Part shown: positions 33,986 to 43,265 of the stretch, in pieces | Numbering within the stretch: the stretch's first letter is position 1 | How the letters are laid out: every line of letters starts with the position of its first letter | Source: Sphingomonas sp. ID1715 | GTDB taxonomy: Bacteria > Pseudomonadota > Alphaproteobacteria > Sphingomonadales > Sphingomonadaceae | Assembly (NCBI RefSeq): GCF_013044515.1 | Contig: NZ_JABEPR010000009.1 | Coordinates: forward strand, 1 to 57,319 | Length of the DNA: 57,319 nt | Direction of reading: 5' to 3' | Program-made: the position numbers and the translations under genes | Notes under the pieces: model-generated | What the model was told of the DNA's origin: nothing | Database searches by the model: none | What the model saw: the letters and a program-made list of their open reading frames with translations, nothing else

Positions 33986-34981
33986 ATGTTCACGCTCGAT
34001 GACGGTTTGGTCCACGCACAATCCGCCGGTACTTGCGCAGCCCTCTATTGTGCGAAACGCGTCCAACTTGGAGTGAAGGGGGATTGGAATATACCGCCGG
34101 TGATCGAGGCATGTCTGACGGGACCCTCTGCCCAGGCTTTGGCACTGGCCCACAGCATGCCTTACTGGAATTTGCGGAAACTTCACCGTGATAGGGCTCG
34201 CGTCGGCGTATATGCGCTCGTCCTGCGCTCGGGGAATCTGTCGGTTCGATGGCAGCCATTCGGTTGCGATTTCGATAGCAATATCGCCAGATTCGATTTC
34301 GAGGGGGACGATGATACGGACTGGATCCGTTCACCGATCCTGGGCCCGCAGGTTATGCAACGGCCGGACAATGAACTCTATTTCATCGAGGATTTCGCCG
34401 GCCTGATGCACCGCGTGGACCGAGCAGAGGAACTGTCGCCAAGGGAGCGGCTCCTTCTGGACATTGAGTGCGAAGCTCTCGTGGCATTGCTCAAGAATCT
34501 CATCGGAACCTTGTCCTGGTTCGTCAGGCCGATCTGGGAAGACACGATTGTCTGTCGATGGAAGCCCCGTCCGGAAGATAGCGGCAATAAGGGACTTCCA
34601 GCCTATCTTCTCCCTGGGCAGAGACACATTGCCGCGCTCGAGGTCCGAATGCGGCACGAGCTGGAGGCGAACTTCTTTGAGGGCATCCTGTCCTGGGCAC
34701 TATCGCAACTGAAAATCGAAGAGGGAGATTTCTGTAGCGTGCTGGCTGACATCGATCCGAAAGAGCAGAGCCATCATGCGCGCAGCCAGCGCGTGAGCAC
34801 GGCCATCAAAAACATGACCGGTGCCGGCGGCCCCAAGCGCGTGGCCCGCGCGCTTGGGGCGCTGAAAGCCCTGAACCGGCTTCCCAAAGGATGGTCTGAG
34901 GCCGTTGTCCCGAGAGAAGATGATCCTTGGGAAACCAGCATACAGCAGCACTTCGTGGACAGCATCAGCACAGCCGGCTAA
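33986..34981 (+). CDS. Hypothetical protein, 331 residues
   Basis: A soluble protein starting MFTLDDGLVHAQSAGTCAAL with AGAGGAAGGA just before the ATG. It contains a mixed alpha/beta body (WFVRPIWEDTIVCRWKPRP) and a helical C-terminus with a basic patch (GGPKRVARALGALKALNRLP). No catalytic motif or membrane segment is visible. Codons are more AT-rich at some positions than in the tra genes, in line with cargo. I do not recognise the family. Confidence 0.5.
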   Translation: MFTLDDGLVHAQSAGTCAALYCAKRVQLGVKGDWNIPPVIEACLTGPSAQALALAHSMPYWNLRKLHRDRARVGVYALVLRSGNLSVRWQPFGCDFDSNIARFDFEGDDDTDWIRSPILGPQVMQRPDNELYFIEDFAGLMHRVDRAEELSPRERLLLDIECEALVALLKNLIGTLSWFVRPIWEDTIVCRWKPRPEDSGNKGLPAYLLPGQRHIAALEVRMRHELEANFFEGILSWALSQLKIEEGDFCSVLADIDPKEQSHHARSQRVSTAIKNMTGAGGPKRVARALGALKALNRLPKGWSEAVVPREDDPWETSIQQHFVDSISTAG

Positions 34982-35148
34982 ATGCCAGTTGCGGCTCCTG
35001 GGCCACCGTACCTGCGTGGCGGTCGTAGACCCTCCTCATTGGATGAATGATAGACAGTAATTTCGCGCGCGACTTGGCGTCGATGGCGCGTTTCAACAGG
35101 CTGGCATTGTTCGTGGCCAGCACCTTGTTCCTGCCGCGGCCCACGCAA

Positions 35149-36066
35149 TCAGTTCGAACGCGCGATCATATGATCCCGAAATTGCGCTGCCTCGGGTGGA
35201 AGCCCCCGAAACCAGTAGCGCCGGACGGGGTAAGGGAGCCAGCGCATCGGCACTCTGCCGAAACCGAAGAACGCCAATATGCACCCCGCAATGAAAGCCG
35301 TCATCACGCCGGTGCGGATCAGATCGCCCGCCTGTGTCGCCGGATAGACGGGGAGGTAGATGACGACCAACAGCATGATCAGCACGGCGAGGGTCAGCCT
35401 GAATGAGAGCCGCCACCAGTCATCCATCCGATGCTCGAACGTCACCAGAAAGGCCTCCCGATCCGCACGCCCCTGCGGGCTGTCAAGATACACCATGTGG
35501 GGGTTCTCCGGCTCCGGCGCGGCCCCGACCGGCACCGGCGTTGGCGGATACCGGTCCGGCGGACACGGCGTCTTTCGCCAGATGACAAAGCCCAGAATCT
35601 CTTTCCGGTTCGCCTGACGCTTGCGGTACGGCCAGTAGATTTCGTGCCAGTAGGTCAGGTTCGATTTGCCTTGAGCGGCCAGCCACTCGTAAATCGGTTC
35701 TGGCGGCGTGGGTGCCGGACCGTAATCCGTCACTGCCCCAAAGGTGCAATGATAAACGAAGTGGAGGAAGGCGCCGACGAACACGACCTTGGCGACCACG
35801 GTCGGAACGGCGCCGGCAAGAACCCCAAAGAAGGTCTGCCAAAGTTGTGGTTCGAACCAGCAGAGAAAACGCGCTCCCAGAATGACCGTGCTGAGCCCAA
35901 GCAGGAGCTGGCCAAGCCAGAATAGCGCGCGGCTGCGATTCAGCGGGCCATAGCGCGCGCGTTGCAGGGTGAGGATCGCCGTGTCGATCTGGCGCTCCCC
36001 CTCGCCCGGATCGTCCGGAGCCAGATGGGCGGCCAGTGCGTCATAGGCGCGTGGTTGTCTGGTCAT
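35149..36066 (-). CDS. Polytopic membrane protein, unknown
   Basis: A 305-residue protein with two N-terminal membrane helices (ALFWLGQLLLGLSTVILGA and VVAKVVFVGAFLHFVYH), a central soluble loop of about 110 residues and two further helices (LTLAVLIMLLVVIYLPVY and MTAFIAGCILAFFGFG). The ATG at 36066 has AGGAG upstream and is preferred to 36114. It precedes, on the same strand as traI, a set of unknown membrane and small genes, which suggests a role in or near the transfer apparatus. Confidence 0.6.
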   Translation of the reverse strand: MTRQPRAYDALAAHLAPDDPGEGERQIDTAILTLQRARYGPLNRSRALFWLGQLLLGLSTVILGARFLCWFEPQLWQTFFGVLAGAVPTVVAKVVFVGAFLHFVYHCTFGAVTDYGPAPTPPEPIYEWLAAQGKSNLTYWHEIYWPYRKRQANRKEILGFVIWRKTPCPPDRYPPTPVPVGAAPEPENPHMVYLDSPQGRADREAFLVTFEHRMDDWWRLSFRLTLAVLIMLLVVIYLPVYPATQAGDLIRTGVMTAFIAGCILAFFGFGRVPMRWLPYPVRRYWFRGLPPEAAQFRDHMIARSN

Positions 36067-36207
36067 TTCTGTTTCTCCTGAAGGGCGCCGACAATTTTTG
36101 AATGCCTCGGGCAAGGCCCGCCTCGCGGAGTCCGGCCATCTCGTCGCGCCTGCGGCAGGAGCGGAACAAGGATGCCCGACACACGGGTATGGCTTCTGCT
36201 GCCTCCA

Positions 36208-36855
36208 TCAGAGGCTCTCAGGCCGGGTAAGCATGATGCGCGTCTTGAGATTGCCATCGGGCCGGCGATGCAGGTCGATGATATGCCCGGTCCGCGGCTC
36301 GAAGCTCATGAGCTCCGCAACCGTCTCATAGGATGTGTTCGATCCGAAAAAGTGCGCCGGGCCATGCCATTTCTGGCCCTCGATCAGCCGCATCCTGAAG
36401 GTGCCTTGCGGGACCGGAACGCGAATGCGGTCGTTTTTTGAGACATAGACCGAGATGATGTGCCGGCCTGATGCCGGATCGAAGAGCTGCACGACCGCGT
36501 TCGCATCCGCGGTTTCGATGGTGAGGAAGCTGGAAATGCGCTTGCGCGTGACCCCGTTTTCGACGGTGACCGAACCCGATTCCGGGAAAGGCATTGCCGC
36601 CGCGCCGTCAGGCAGCCATCCCGCCCTTTGGGCTTCCCCTAAAAAGGGAATGGCAATGAGGAGCAGGCTCAACGCGAAGGGCAACCAGCGCAGTGTCCCG
36701 CCGGCATTACCGCGCAGGCTCCAGTACCGGCTACGCTGATAGTCGAAGCCGCGGTTGACGGAATCGAACCAGGCGCCTTCCATCCGCCCGGTCGGGGTTT
36801 TCTTCGCACGGTCGCGATAGCGCTCGCGCATATAGTCGCGATCATCGAGTCCCAT
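36208..36855 (-). CDS. Membrane-anchored hypothetical protein next to the mobilisation block
   Basis: A 215-residue bitopic protein. It has an Arg-rich cytoplasmic start (DDRDYMRERYRDRAKK), one transmembrane helix (LPFALSLLLIAIPFLGEA) and a periplasmic beta-rich domain with PFPESGSVTVENGV and VVQLFDPASGRHIISVYV. It ends seven to eight bases after the DUF2726 gene start region in the same operon direction. The layout resembles small periplasmic adaptors of secretion systems, but no family can be named. Confidence 0.6.
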   Translation of the reverse strand: MGLDDRDYMRERYRDRAKKTPTGRMEGAWFDSVNRGFDYQRSRYWSLRGNAGGTLRWLPFALSLLLIAIPFLGEAQRAGWLPDGAAAMPFPESGSVTVENGVTRKRISSFLTIETADANAVVQLFDPASGRHIISVYVSKNDRIRVPVPQGTFRMRLIEGQKWHGPAHFFGSNTSYETVAELMSFEPRTGHIIDLHRRPDGNLKTRIMLTRPESL

Positions 36856-36862
36856 GGCCGGG

Positions 36863-37366
36863 CTACCCGTTGATCGCGGCGGTCGGCGCCGCGTCGCGAA
36901 GATGCCCGATCACCCCGAATACGGCCTGGACGGTCGGTCCCGTACCGGCGGGAATCCGAAAGGTCCGGTAGCCGGCCCGGGCTGTCATGGCGTCGCGCTC
37001 CCGATCCTTTTCGGCATCATGCGAGCGGTCGTCGATCTCGATCAAAGCGATGACCCTGCCTGTGGTGGGATCCTCCACCACGAAATCGACGATCTTGCGC
37101 GCGAAGGGATTCCAGTCTGCCGGGATGACCCGCCGGCCAGGCACGGAAGGCACCTTGAGGAGCGCACCCATCGCGACCTGTGCATGGATGCGGTACATGG
37201 GCAGCACATGTTCGAGCGCCGCCAGCATGGCCTGTTCTCGTTGCGTCATGAACGGCCTGGCGACAGGCGCCAGAGGCTGCTGAGGGGTAATATTGCCCGA
37301 CAGCCGCGACCAGCCGAGCGCCACGAGCCCGCTCACCAGCAGGAGCGAGGCCAGAAGTTGAAACAT
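36863..37366 (-). CDS. DUF2726-type protein with PD-(D/E)xK nuclease-like fold
   Basis: The 167-residue protein has an N-terminal membrane helix (FQLLASLLLVSGLVALGW). It then has a DUF2726 domain with KIVDFVVEDPTTGRVIALIE followed by IDDRSHDAEKDRERD, where D, E and acidic residues are placed like a restriction-endonuclease core. Such proteins are frequent in conjugative regions. Nuclease activity is unproven. The start at 37366 was taken because the upstream extension is out of character and overlaps the next small gene. It is eight bases from its downstream neighbour. Confidence 0.7.
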   Translation of the reverse strand: MFQLLASLLLVSGLVALGWSRLSGNITPQQPLAPVARPFMTQREQAMLAALEHVLPMYRIHAQVAMGALLKVPSVPGRRVIPADWNPFARKIVDFVVEDPTTGRVIALIEIDDRSHDAEKDRERDAMTARAGYRTFRIPAGTGPTVQAVFGVIGHLRDAAPTAAING

Positions 37367-37383
37367 GTTCACAGCTCTCTCCT

Positions 37384-37584
37384 TCAGCCCCAGCCGTCGC
37401 GCCGACCTTCCCCGTTGTCCCGCAGATTCCGGCCATCGAGCGCCGAGCGGCGGATGTTGAGCTCGACCTCTTCGCCCTTGCGGGTGATCTGGACGTCGCG
37501 CGGATCGAGGCCGTTTCGCCGGGCATAGTCGTTTGCCGCCTTCTCGCTGCCGAACTTGCCGGCTTCCTCGAATTCCCAACCCAT
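37384..37584 (-). CDS. Small hypothetical protein downstream of traI
   Basis: 66 residues, MGWEFEEAGKFGSEKAANDY and then RNGLDPRDVQITRKGEEVEL, ending Gly/Arg/Asp-rich. A short strand-helix-strand core is likely. It has AAGGAGA before its ATG and follows traI by 50 bases on the same strand, so it is probably part of the traD-traI operon. Function unknown. Confidence 0.6.
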   Translation of the reverse strand: MGWEFEEAGKFGSEKAANDYARRNGLDPRDVQITRKGEEVELNIRRSALDGRNLRDNGEGRRDGWG

Positions 37585-37634
37585 TGTTCATCTCCTTCTC
37601 TTGGCCGCCGGCACCGCGCCGGCGGCTTCTCCAT

Positions 37635-40600
37635 TCACAAGTCGAGGCCGAGGCTGCGTTCGGGCAGCGGCGGCAATGGATCGCCGCGATCCGGCTTCAG
37701 ATCGGACGGCGCTGGCGGGGCCTTCGCGGCCGGCATGGGCGCGGCGCCATCGGGCAGCGGCGGGAGGTCGGTCGGAATCGGTGGAAGGTCCGAAAGGTCG
37801 ATACCATCGATCGGGCCCGGGTCGAATTTCTCGAGGGTCTGAGCGCCCGGTCCCTTCTTCCCGTCGATGTCGAGGCGACCGAGCGTCTCGAGGGAGGAGG
37901 TCTTGTCACCGGGGTTCATGTCGAGCTGGCGGCCAAGCTTCTCCTTGTCGTCGACCACCATCGTGAGGGCATCGCGCACGCGGGTGACGAGGACGTTGAA
38001 CAGACGCTGATTGGACAGGAAACGCTCGAATGACGACATCACACCGATCGCCTTGTCGGTGGTGATCCCCTGCGCCATGTGCATGTTAAGGCTGTAGGCA
38101 AGGTCGAGCCGAGACAGCATCGGGTCACCGAGGCCGAGCGTCACGAGCGCCTTGTCTGCAGTCTCTACTTTCACGCCATCGGCATCGACGCCGACGACAC
38201 GGGCGAGAGCGGCGTTGAGCATACCGCGTTCCTTGTCGTTGGCGGTCCAGCGGATGCGGTCGCCTTCGCGGAGTTGAAGGTCCTTCTTCTCGGAGAGCTG
38301 CAGCCGGTCGCGCTGCTCGGTCGGGGAAAGCTTCTGGGGATCGAACCGGATCCTGCGGCGACCGTCCGACAGTTCAACCTTTCCGTTGGCATGGACTTTC
38401 AGGACGTCGTAGCGGCCCGCCTTGATGCCGACGTCCTGCGCACCGCCGCGGCCGACCTCCAGCGTCTGGCCCGGCCAGTAGGTCGACGCATAGCGCAGCT
38501 CCTCGCGGGTCGTATTGACGCGCTCGTATACGGTGAGGTGGATCGCCTCGCCCTTGACGCTGCCTTCGGCGATCAGTCCGTCCTGAATGCGCTGATTGAT
38601 GATGGCGCGCGCATCGCGGCCCGACGCGAACACGGCGGTTGCCTCGCGCTCTTGCGGGTCAAGTCCGAGCCACATGTCGGCGGCAGCGGCCGCCGGGTCG
38701 GCTGCCTCGACGACACGCTCCCCCAGCACCTTCATCGCCGCGCCGGCCTTGCCGATATTGGCGAGCGCGGCGACCGTGCGCAGCTGGTCGGTGCGCTGAC
38801 GGATATTCTGGTCCATGCGCGCCACGGTGCCACCGCCGACCTGGATCATGGCGAAGGCCTTGCCGGCATCGATCGAGGAGAGCTGCTGGCGATCGCCGAC
38901 CAGCACCAGCTTGTCGACACCCAGGGCCGCCGTGATCTGGTGGAGCTTGAGCATGTCGTTGCTCGAGACCATCGACGTCTCGTCGACCAGCAACATGGTG
39001 CCGGCGAGCTTCTCGCGCGCGGCGTCATATCGGGGCGTGTCACGCTCGGTGATGAAACGCTCATTGGCGAGGACGAAGGAGGCGATCGTCTGCGCCTTGA
39101 TGCCCGCCCCTTCACCGAGGTCCGCCACCATTTTGTTCTGAAATGCGAGGCCGGTGATCGATCGGCCTTCGGCTTCGGCGACCCGGGCGACCGCCTGGAG
39201 CATGGTCGACTTGCCCGCGCCCGCAACGCCCTGGACCGACACGGTCCGATCTGTCGACGACAGGATCATTGTCGCCGCTGCAAGCTGACCCGGATTGAGG
39301 GGCAGAGCCACCGCTTCCTGCAAGCGCTGCGGCGCGTCTGCTGCCGCCACGATCGGCTCCGCTTTCCCTTTGCCTTCTTCGACAGCACCGAGGATCTTTT
39401 CTTCGGTCCGCAGAGCCTCCTGCGTGGTGCCCATGCGGCCCGTCCGATCCGCGGCGGTCGCAACGCCGGGGATGAGCTGACGGTTCTGCACCAGCCGATC
39501 GATCCGCTTCTCGATCATGTCGACGGTGACGCCTTTGAGGCCGAGATCGAGCGCGGTCTTGCTCAGCAGATTGACGGGCCAGGCGGCTTCGCGTTCGGAG
39601 AGCATGCGCACGGCAGACGCGACCGCAAGCTGCGCGCGTGCTTCTCCCGGCGACTTGACCGCCCGGGCGAGCGCGTTGTCCACCAGAGGATCCTGGGGAC
39701 GAAGCAGCGCACCCAGGGTCTGGCGGGCGCCATCCACGGCATCGACGATGGCGCGGTAGCCGCGCTCCAGGGCGCTTTCCGGAGCCGCTAGCCCTGCGCG
39801 CGCCTCGGCCGCCGCCCGCAGGTCCTTGCCGTCGAAGCCGTGGGCCGCAGCCTGGTCGATCCAGCCCTGCTTGAGCGCCGCGCGATCCTCGACATCGAGT
39901 TTGGGATCGCGCGAGCGCTTGGTGATTTCGCGCAGGCCCTCGGGCGACTTGATGCCCAACCGCGTCGCGTGATCGAGGATCTCTTCGCGGCGCTGACTGA
40001 ACTCGCCGATGACAGCCTTGGGGACACCCGATATCTCGAACGTGCCATGCTTGCCCTTGAGCTCAACCTGATAGCCGATCCGCTCGAGCCCGGCGCGCAG
40101 GAAGGCGTGGTAGATCGAGCCGATTATGCTGTTGTGGCTCCAGAGCTTGTCGGCATGGAGCGCCTGCCATTTGCCGTCGGGCATGCGCGTGAGATTGGCG
40201 ATCACCGCATGGATATGCGCCTGGGGATCGAGCGCCCGGCTGGTGTCGTGCTGGAACAGCGCATAGACGAGATTGCCGGTCTGGACCGGCACCTTGCGGC
40301 CTTCGATGTCGCGCCGCCCCTCGGCGAGGTTCTTCTCGACCCACGCCATGGTCTGCTTGACGGCCGCCATATTGGCCTCAAGCACGCGCTTGTCGCCGGC
40401 GACATAGGCCATGATCGAGGCCGACTTCGGCATCGAGAAGGTGAGGTCGTAGCCCGCGCGCCGGTTCTCGACCTGGGCGACCGCTTCCCCGCTCGGAAGG
40501 ATGCCATTGAGCACGCCCTCGAACGCGTCCTTGGACACCTCGCCGGACAGACCGAGGTCTTCCGACCCCTCCCCCGCCCACAGGCTGATCTCTGAGGATC

Positions 40601-40679
40601 CCTCGACCGTATAATAGTCGTCCTTCGCGAAATAGTTCGCGGCACCGGAAGCGGAGCGGACGCCGGCGACCGAGAGCAT
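37635..40679 (-). CDS. traI: MobF relaxase/helicase TraI (TrwC-type)
   Basis: A 1014-residue relaxase close in size to TrwC (966) and much shorter than F TraI. The N-terminal relaxase domain has the Tyr pair Y22/Y23 (KDDYYT) and the metal-binding His triad H144, H155 and H157 in QHDTSRALDPQAHIHAVIA. The helicase half has Walker A GVAGAGKST, LLVDETSMVS and VLVGDRQQLSSID. The end is a Pro-rich tail. It would nick oriT, stay covalently bound to the 5' end and unwind the strand. Its ATG overlaps the traD stop by one base. Confidence 0.96.
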   Translation of the reverse strand: MLSVAGVRSASGAANYFAKDDYYTVEGSSEISLWAGEGSEDLGLSGEVSKDAFEGVLNGILPSGEAVAQVENRRAGYDLTFSMPKSASIMAYVAGDKRVLEANMAAVKQTMAWVEKNLAEGRRDIEGRKVPVQTGNLVYALFQHDTSRALDPQAHIHAVIANLTRMPDGKWQALHADKLWSHNSIIGSIYHAFLRAGLERIGYQVELKGKHGTFEISGVPKAVIGEFSQRREEILDHATRLGIKSPEGLREITKRSRDPKLDVEDRAALKQGWIDQAAAHGFDGKDLRAAAEARAGLAAPESALERGYRAIVDAVDGARQTLGALLRPQDPLVDNALARAVKSPGEARAQLAVASAVRMLSEREAAWPVNLLSKTALDLGLKGVTVDMIEKRIDRLVQNRQLIPGVATAADRTGRMGTTQEALRTEEKILGAVEEGKGKAEPIVAAADAPQRLQEAVALPLNPGQLAAATMILSSTDRTVSVQGVAGAGKSTMLQAVARVAEAEGRSITGLAFQNKMVADLGEGAGIKAQTIASFVLANERFITERDTPRYDAAREKLAGTMLLVDETSMVSSNDMLKLHQITAALGVDKLVLVGDRQQLSSIDAGKAFAMIQVGGGTVARMDQNIRQRTDQLRTVAALANIGKAGAAMKVLGERVVEAADPAAAAADMWLGLDPQEREATAVFASGRDARAIINQRIQDGLIAEGSVKGEAIHLTVYERVNTTREELRYASTYWPGQTLEVGRGGAQDVGIKAGRYDVLKVHANGKVELSDGRRRIRFDPQKLSPTEQRDRLQLSEKKDLQLREGDRIRWTANDKERGMLNAALARVVGVDADGVKVETADKALVTLGLGDPMLSRLDLAYSLNMHMAQGITTDKAIGVMSSFERFLSNQRLFNVLVTRVRDALTMVVDDKEKLGRQLDMNPGDKTSSLETLGRLDIDGKKGPGAQTLEKFDPGPIDGIDLSDLPPIPTDLPPLPDGAAPMPAAKAPPAPSDLKPDRGDPLPPLPERSLGLDL

Positions 40680-42985
40680 CAGATGCCCATATCCATGCCG
40701 TCATCGTCGCGGCCGCTGGCGAAAGCCTGGCGCAGCTCAACCAGCGTCAGATCCTCGACCTGCGGGCTGGTCTCGCCGTGCCGATGACCATCGCGGCGGT
40801 CATCCCTGTCGCGCGCGGAGACCGGCTGTTCTTCGCCGCCGGTGCGCGCCGCTGCCGCCTTGTCCGCCGCATGGGTGCCGGGCGTCGCCTGTTCGTCACG
40901 ATCGTCGGCGCGCTGGGCCGCGCGCCGGGCGGCATCGTCCTCCTCCTCGACCTCGGCCGACAGGATGCGCGCGGCCAGATCGCGGGCGAGATTGGTGGTC
41001 TCGGCCACCTCTTCCACCACCTGCAACGAGCCGTCGCGCCCGCCTGCCTCCCCTGCCCCATCCTCGTCGAACGCTTCCTCTCCGCGCTTTGACCGCACCG
41101 GCCCGACATCGGGCCGTTGGACGAAGCCCTGGGCGACCTGGGGATAGTCTTTCCACTCGAGCAGGATCCGCGCCGCGGGAAAGCCGTCGGGGAACTTCAC
41201 GAAGCCGTGCATCGAGGGCAGGTTGGTGATGTCGTCGGCGATGACGAGCGGCTCGACCTGTTTGCGCGGGGTCAGGGTCGAGGCGTCGCGGGTGTTGTTG
41301 TAGCCATAGCTATAGGCCTCATCCATCTGCCGAACCTCGCGGTTGCCGATGTAGCGGGCGCACTGCTCGGCCGTGTCGAGATCGGCGGTCGCGAGGATAA
41401 GCTTGGAGCGGGCAAGCGAGGCGAGATTGCGCGCTCCTTGCTCGCCATAGACTTCGACCAGTTTCTCGAAGCTATGGATGCCGAGGATCATAGCACCGCC
41501 GAACGCGCGGGCGGTCTGAAGACCATTCTCGATGGCGGGCAGGCGGTGGAGAGCGCCGAGCTCGTCGAACATGAACCATGTGCGCAGGCTGCGCGTGCGC
41601 GGCAGCGTCATCAGCCGGTTGATGGCGAGGTCCATCCAGAGCGTCAGCAGCGCCCGGTTCATCGGCAGATCGACATAGTTCGAGGTCACGAACAGGATCG
41701 AGCCGGGCTTCTTGTCGCGGGTGATCCAGTCGCGGATCGAGAAGGGCTCACCTTCGTCCGGCAGGAAGCGCAGGACCTGCGCGTTGGTGTTGAAGACGGC
41801 GCGGATCGATTCCGCCATGCGGGCCGCTTCTGGGGCGGTCAGCGGATCGGCGATGGTGTTGGCGAGGAAGCGGTGAACGCGCTTCAGGTCGGCCGTCATC
41901 AGGTTCTCGGACAGCGCGAGGTTGCTGGTCTGTCCCCGCTCCATGAGGCGGATGCACATCTCGATGAAGAGCGTGCGCGCGGCGAGCGCCCAGAAGGGTT
42001 CGGAGGAGCCGCCGTCAGACGGGATCAGCGCCGCCGCGGCGGCGGTGAACTCGCTGTGCGTGCGGCAGTCGTTGAAGATCGACCAGGCCGGGCAGCGCGC
42101 GTCCATCGGATTGAGGATCGTGTCGCGCGTGGGATCGTAGAAGGCTTCGACATAGGCCCCTGTCAGGTCGAAGATCACCGCCGTGTCCTGACGCTCCCGC
42201 ATCTGGGTGACGAGGCTCCTCAGCTCCGTCGTCTTGCCCGAGCCGGTGGTGCCGATGAGCATGGCATGCGACTGCTCGGTGCGGTGCGGAAAGGGGATGC
42301 CGGCGAGCGTGTAGGGATGATGGATGCCGGCTTCCTTGCGCGCGCGGAACGGGAGCGCCAGAACCTGCCGCGGGGACAGGCTGGGGAAGAGGTCGGCGGC
42401 TTCCTCTTCGAACTTGATCCGGTTGTGCTCATTGATCTCTGCAAGGAGGACGGTGCGGTCGACCAGCATGGCCCCGCGTTCATGGCGTTCCTGAAGGATC
42501 GAACGCCCCCGCCGGTGCGAGATGTCGACGAACCAGATGGCCGCCGGAATGGTGATGAAGATCGAGACGAGGAAGGCGCCGATGAGGCCGCGCATCGCGA
42601 CGGCCCAGGCGGTGATGACCTCGGGCACATAGGGCACCGCTTTCATCACGGTGCGCAGGATCTCGCCATTGGGAAGCGTGACGTTGACGCGCTTGCTCGG
42701 ATTGAGATCGACCCAGTTCCAGAGCGTCGCGTAGATCTTCATGCAAACGAGCTGGAAGCCATGCTCATCGAGCTTGATCGACATGATGATGAACCAGGCT
42801 GCGAGGAAGGCGAAGAACCACAGGATGAAGGGGAGTTTCGTGCCCGAGAACCACATCAGCATTTCGTGGGTAAGAAGCTGGCTGCCGCGGGTGAAATTAC
42901 CGGCATTGCGCTGGACGCGGCCGCGCGCGGAATGATGGGTGAGCGGGACGGGACGCCCGTCCGTGCGGATGTCCTCACGCGCCAT
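40679..42985 (-). CDS. traD: Type IV coupling protein TraD
   Basis: A 768-residue coupling protein (F TraD 717). Two N-terminal membrane helices bracket a small periplasmic loop (LPFILWFFAFLAAWFIIMS and the one after VPYVPEVIT). The motor domain has Walker A IGTTGSGKTTE near residue 245 and Walker B TWFMFDELGAL. The C-terminal 150 residues are acidic and disordered and end GMDMGI, like the relaxosome-binding tail of F TraD. It links the TraI-DNA complex to the secretion channel. The start overlaps the RHH gene by 11 bases. Confidence 0.95.
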   Translation of the reverse strand: MAREDIRTDGRPVPLTHHSARGRVQRNAGNFTRGSQLLTHEMLMWFSGTKLPFILWFFAFLAAWFIIMSIKLDEHGFQLVCMKIYATLWNWVDLNPSKRVNVTLPNGEILRTVMKAVPYVPEVITAWAVAMRGLIGAFLVSIFITIPAAIWFVDISHRRGRSILQERHERGAMLVDRTVLLAEINEHNRIKFEEEAADLFPSLSPRQVLALPFRARKEAGIHHPYTLAGIPFPHRTEQSHAMLIGTTGSGKTTELRSLVTQMRERQDTAVIFDLTGAYVEAFYDPTRDTILNPMDARCPAWSIFNDCRTHSEFTAAAAALIPSDGGSSEPFWALAARTLFIEMCIRLMERGQTSNLALSENLMTADLKRVHRFLANTIADPLTAPEAARMAESIRAVFNTNAQVLRFLPDEGEPFSIRDWITRDKKPGSILFVTSNYVDLPMNRALLTLWMDLAINRLMTLPRTRSLRTWFMFDELGALHRLPAIENGLQTARAFGGAMILGIHSFEKLVEVYGEQGARNLASLARSKLILATADLDTAEQCARYIGNREVRQMDEAYSYGYNNTRDASTLTPRKQVEPLVIADDITNLPSMHGFVKFPDGFPAARILLEWKDYPQVAQGFVQRPDVGPVRSKRGEEAFDEDGAGEAGGRDGSLQVVEEVAETTNLARDLAARILSAEVEEEDDAARRAAQRADDRDEQATPGTHAADKAAAARTGGEEQPVSARDRDDRRDGHRHGETSPQVEDLTLVELRQAFASGRDDDGMDMGI

Positions 42986-43265
42986 GATATTGCTCCAATC
43001 GCTTGTCGGTTTCGGCGATGATGCGATCGCGATATTCGGGGAATTGCTCGCGGATGATGATGTCGAGCGCGAGCTGCTGGAACTCGCTGATGCGGGCGAT
43101 CCGGCGATGGCTGGAGCTCAGCAACTGGCCCGATCCCAGGAAGGCATCGACGGCCGCGCGCAGCAGGTCCGATGGCGTGCATCCGCGTTCCGCCGCGAGC
43201 GCGACGAGGCGATCATATTTGCCGCGGTCGAGCCGGACCGAGCAGTGCTTGTAGGGGATGGTCAA
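42975..43265 (-). CDS. Ribbon-helix-helix relaxosome accessory protein
   Basis: 96 residues with a Met-repressor-like N-terminus: beta strand YKHCSVRLDRGKYDRLVALA followed by helices (CTPSDLLRAAVDAFL). The C-terminal helix carries acidic and basic residues (EQFPEYRDRIIAETDKRLEQ). It is the first gene of the traD-traI operon and lies beside the oriT candidate, so it probably plays the TraY/TrwA role: binding oriT, bending it and repressing its own operon. An AGGAGG ribosome-binding site sits inside an inverted repeat at 43269-43289. Confidence 0.75.
   Translation of the reverse strand: MTIPYKHCSVRLDRGKYDRLVALAAERGCTPSDLLRAAVDAFLGSGQLLSSSHRRIARISEFQQLALDIIIREQFPEYRDRIIAETDKRLEQYHGA

Noticed and set aside
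38079-39791. 570-codon open frame on the plus strand
   Set aside because: It is the antisense shadow of the traI relaxase gene, which has clear motifs. The translation is Arg/Asp/His-rich without domains.
41117-43021. 634-codon open frame on the plus strand
   Set aside because: Antisense of traD, whose Walker motifs and membrane helices are unambiguous.
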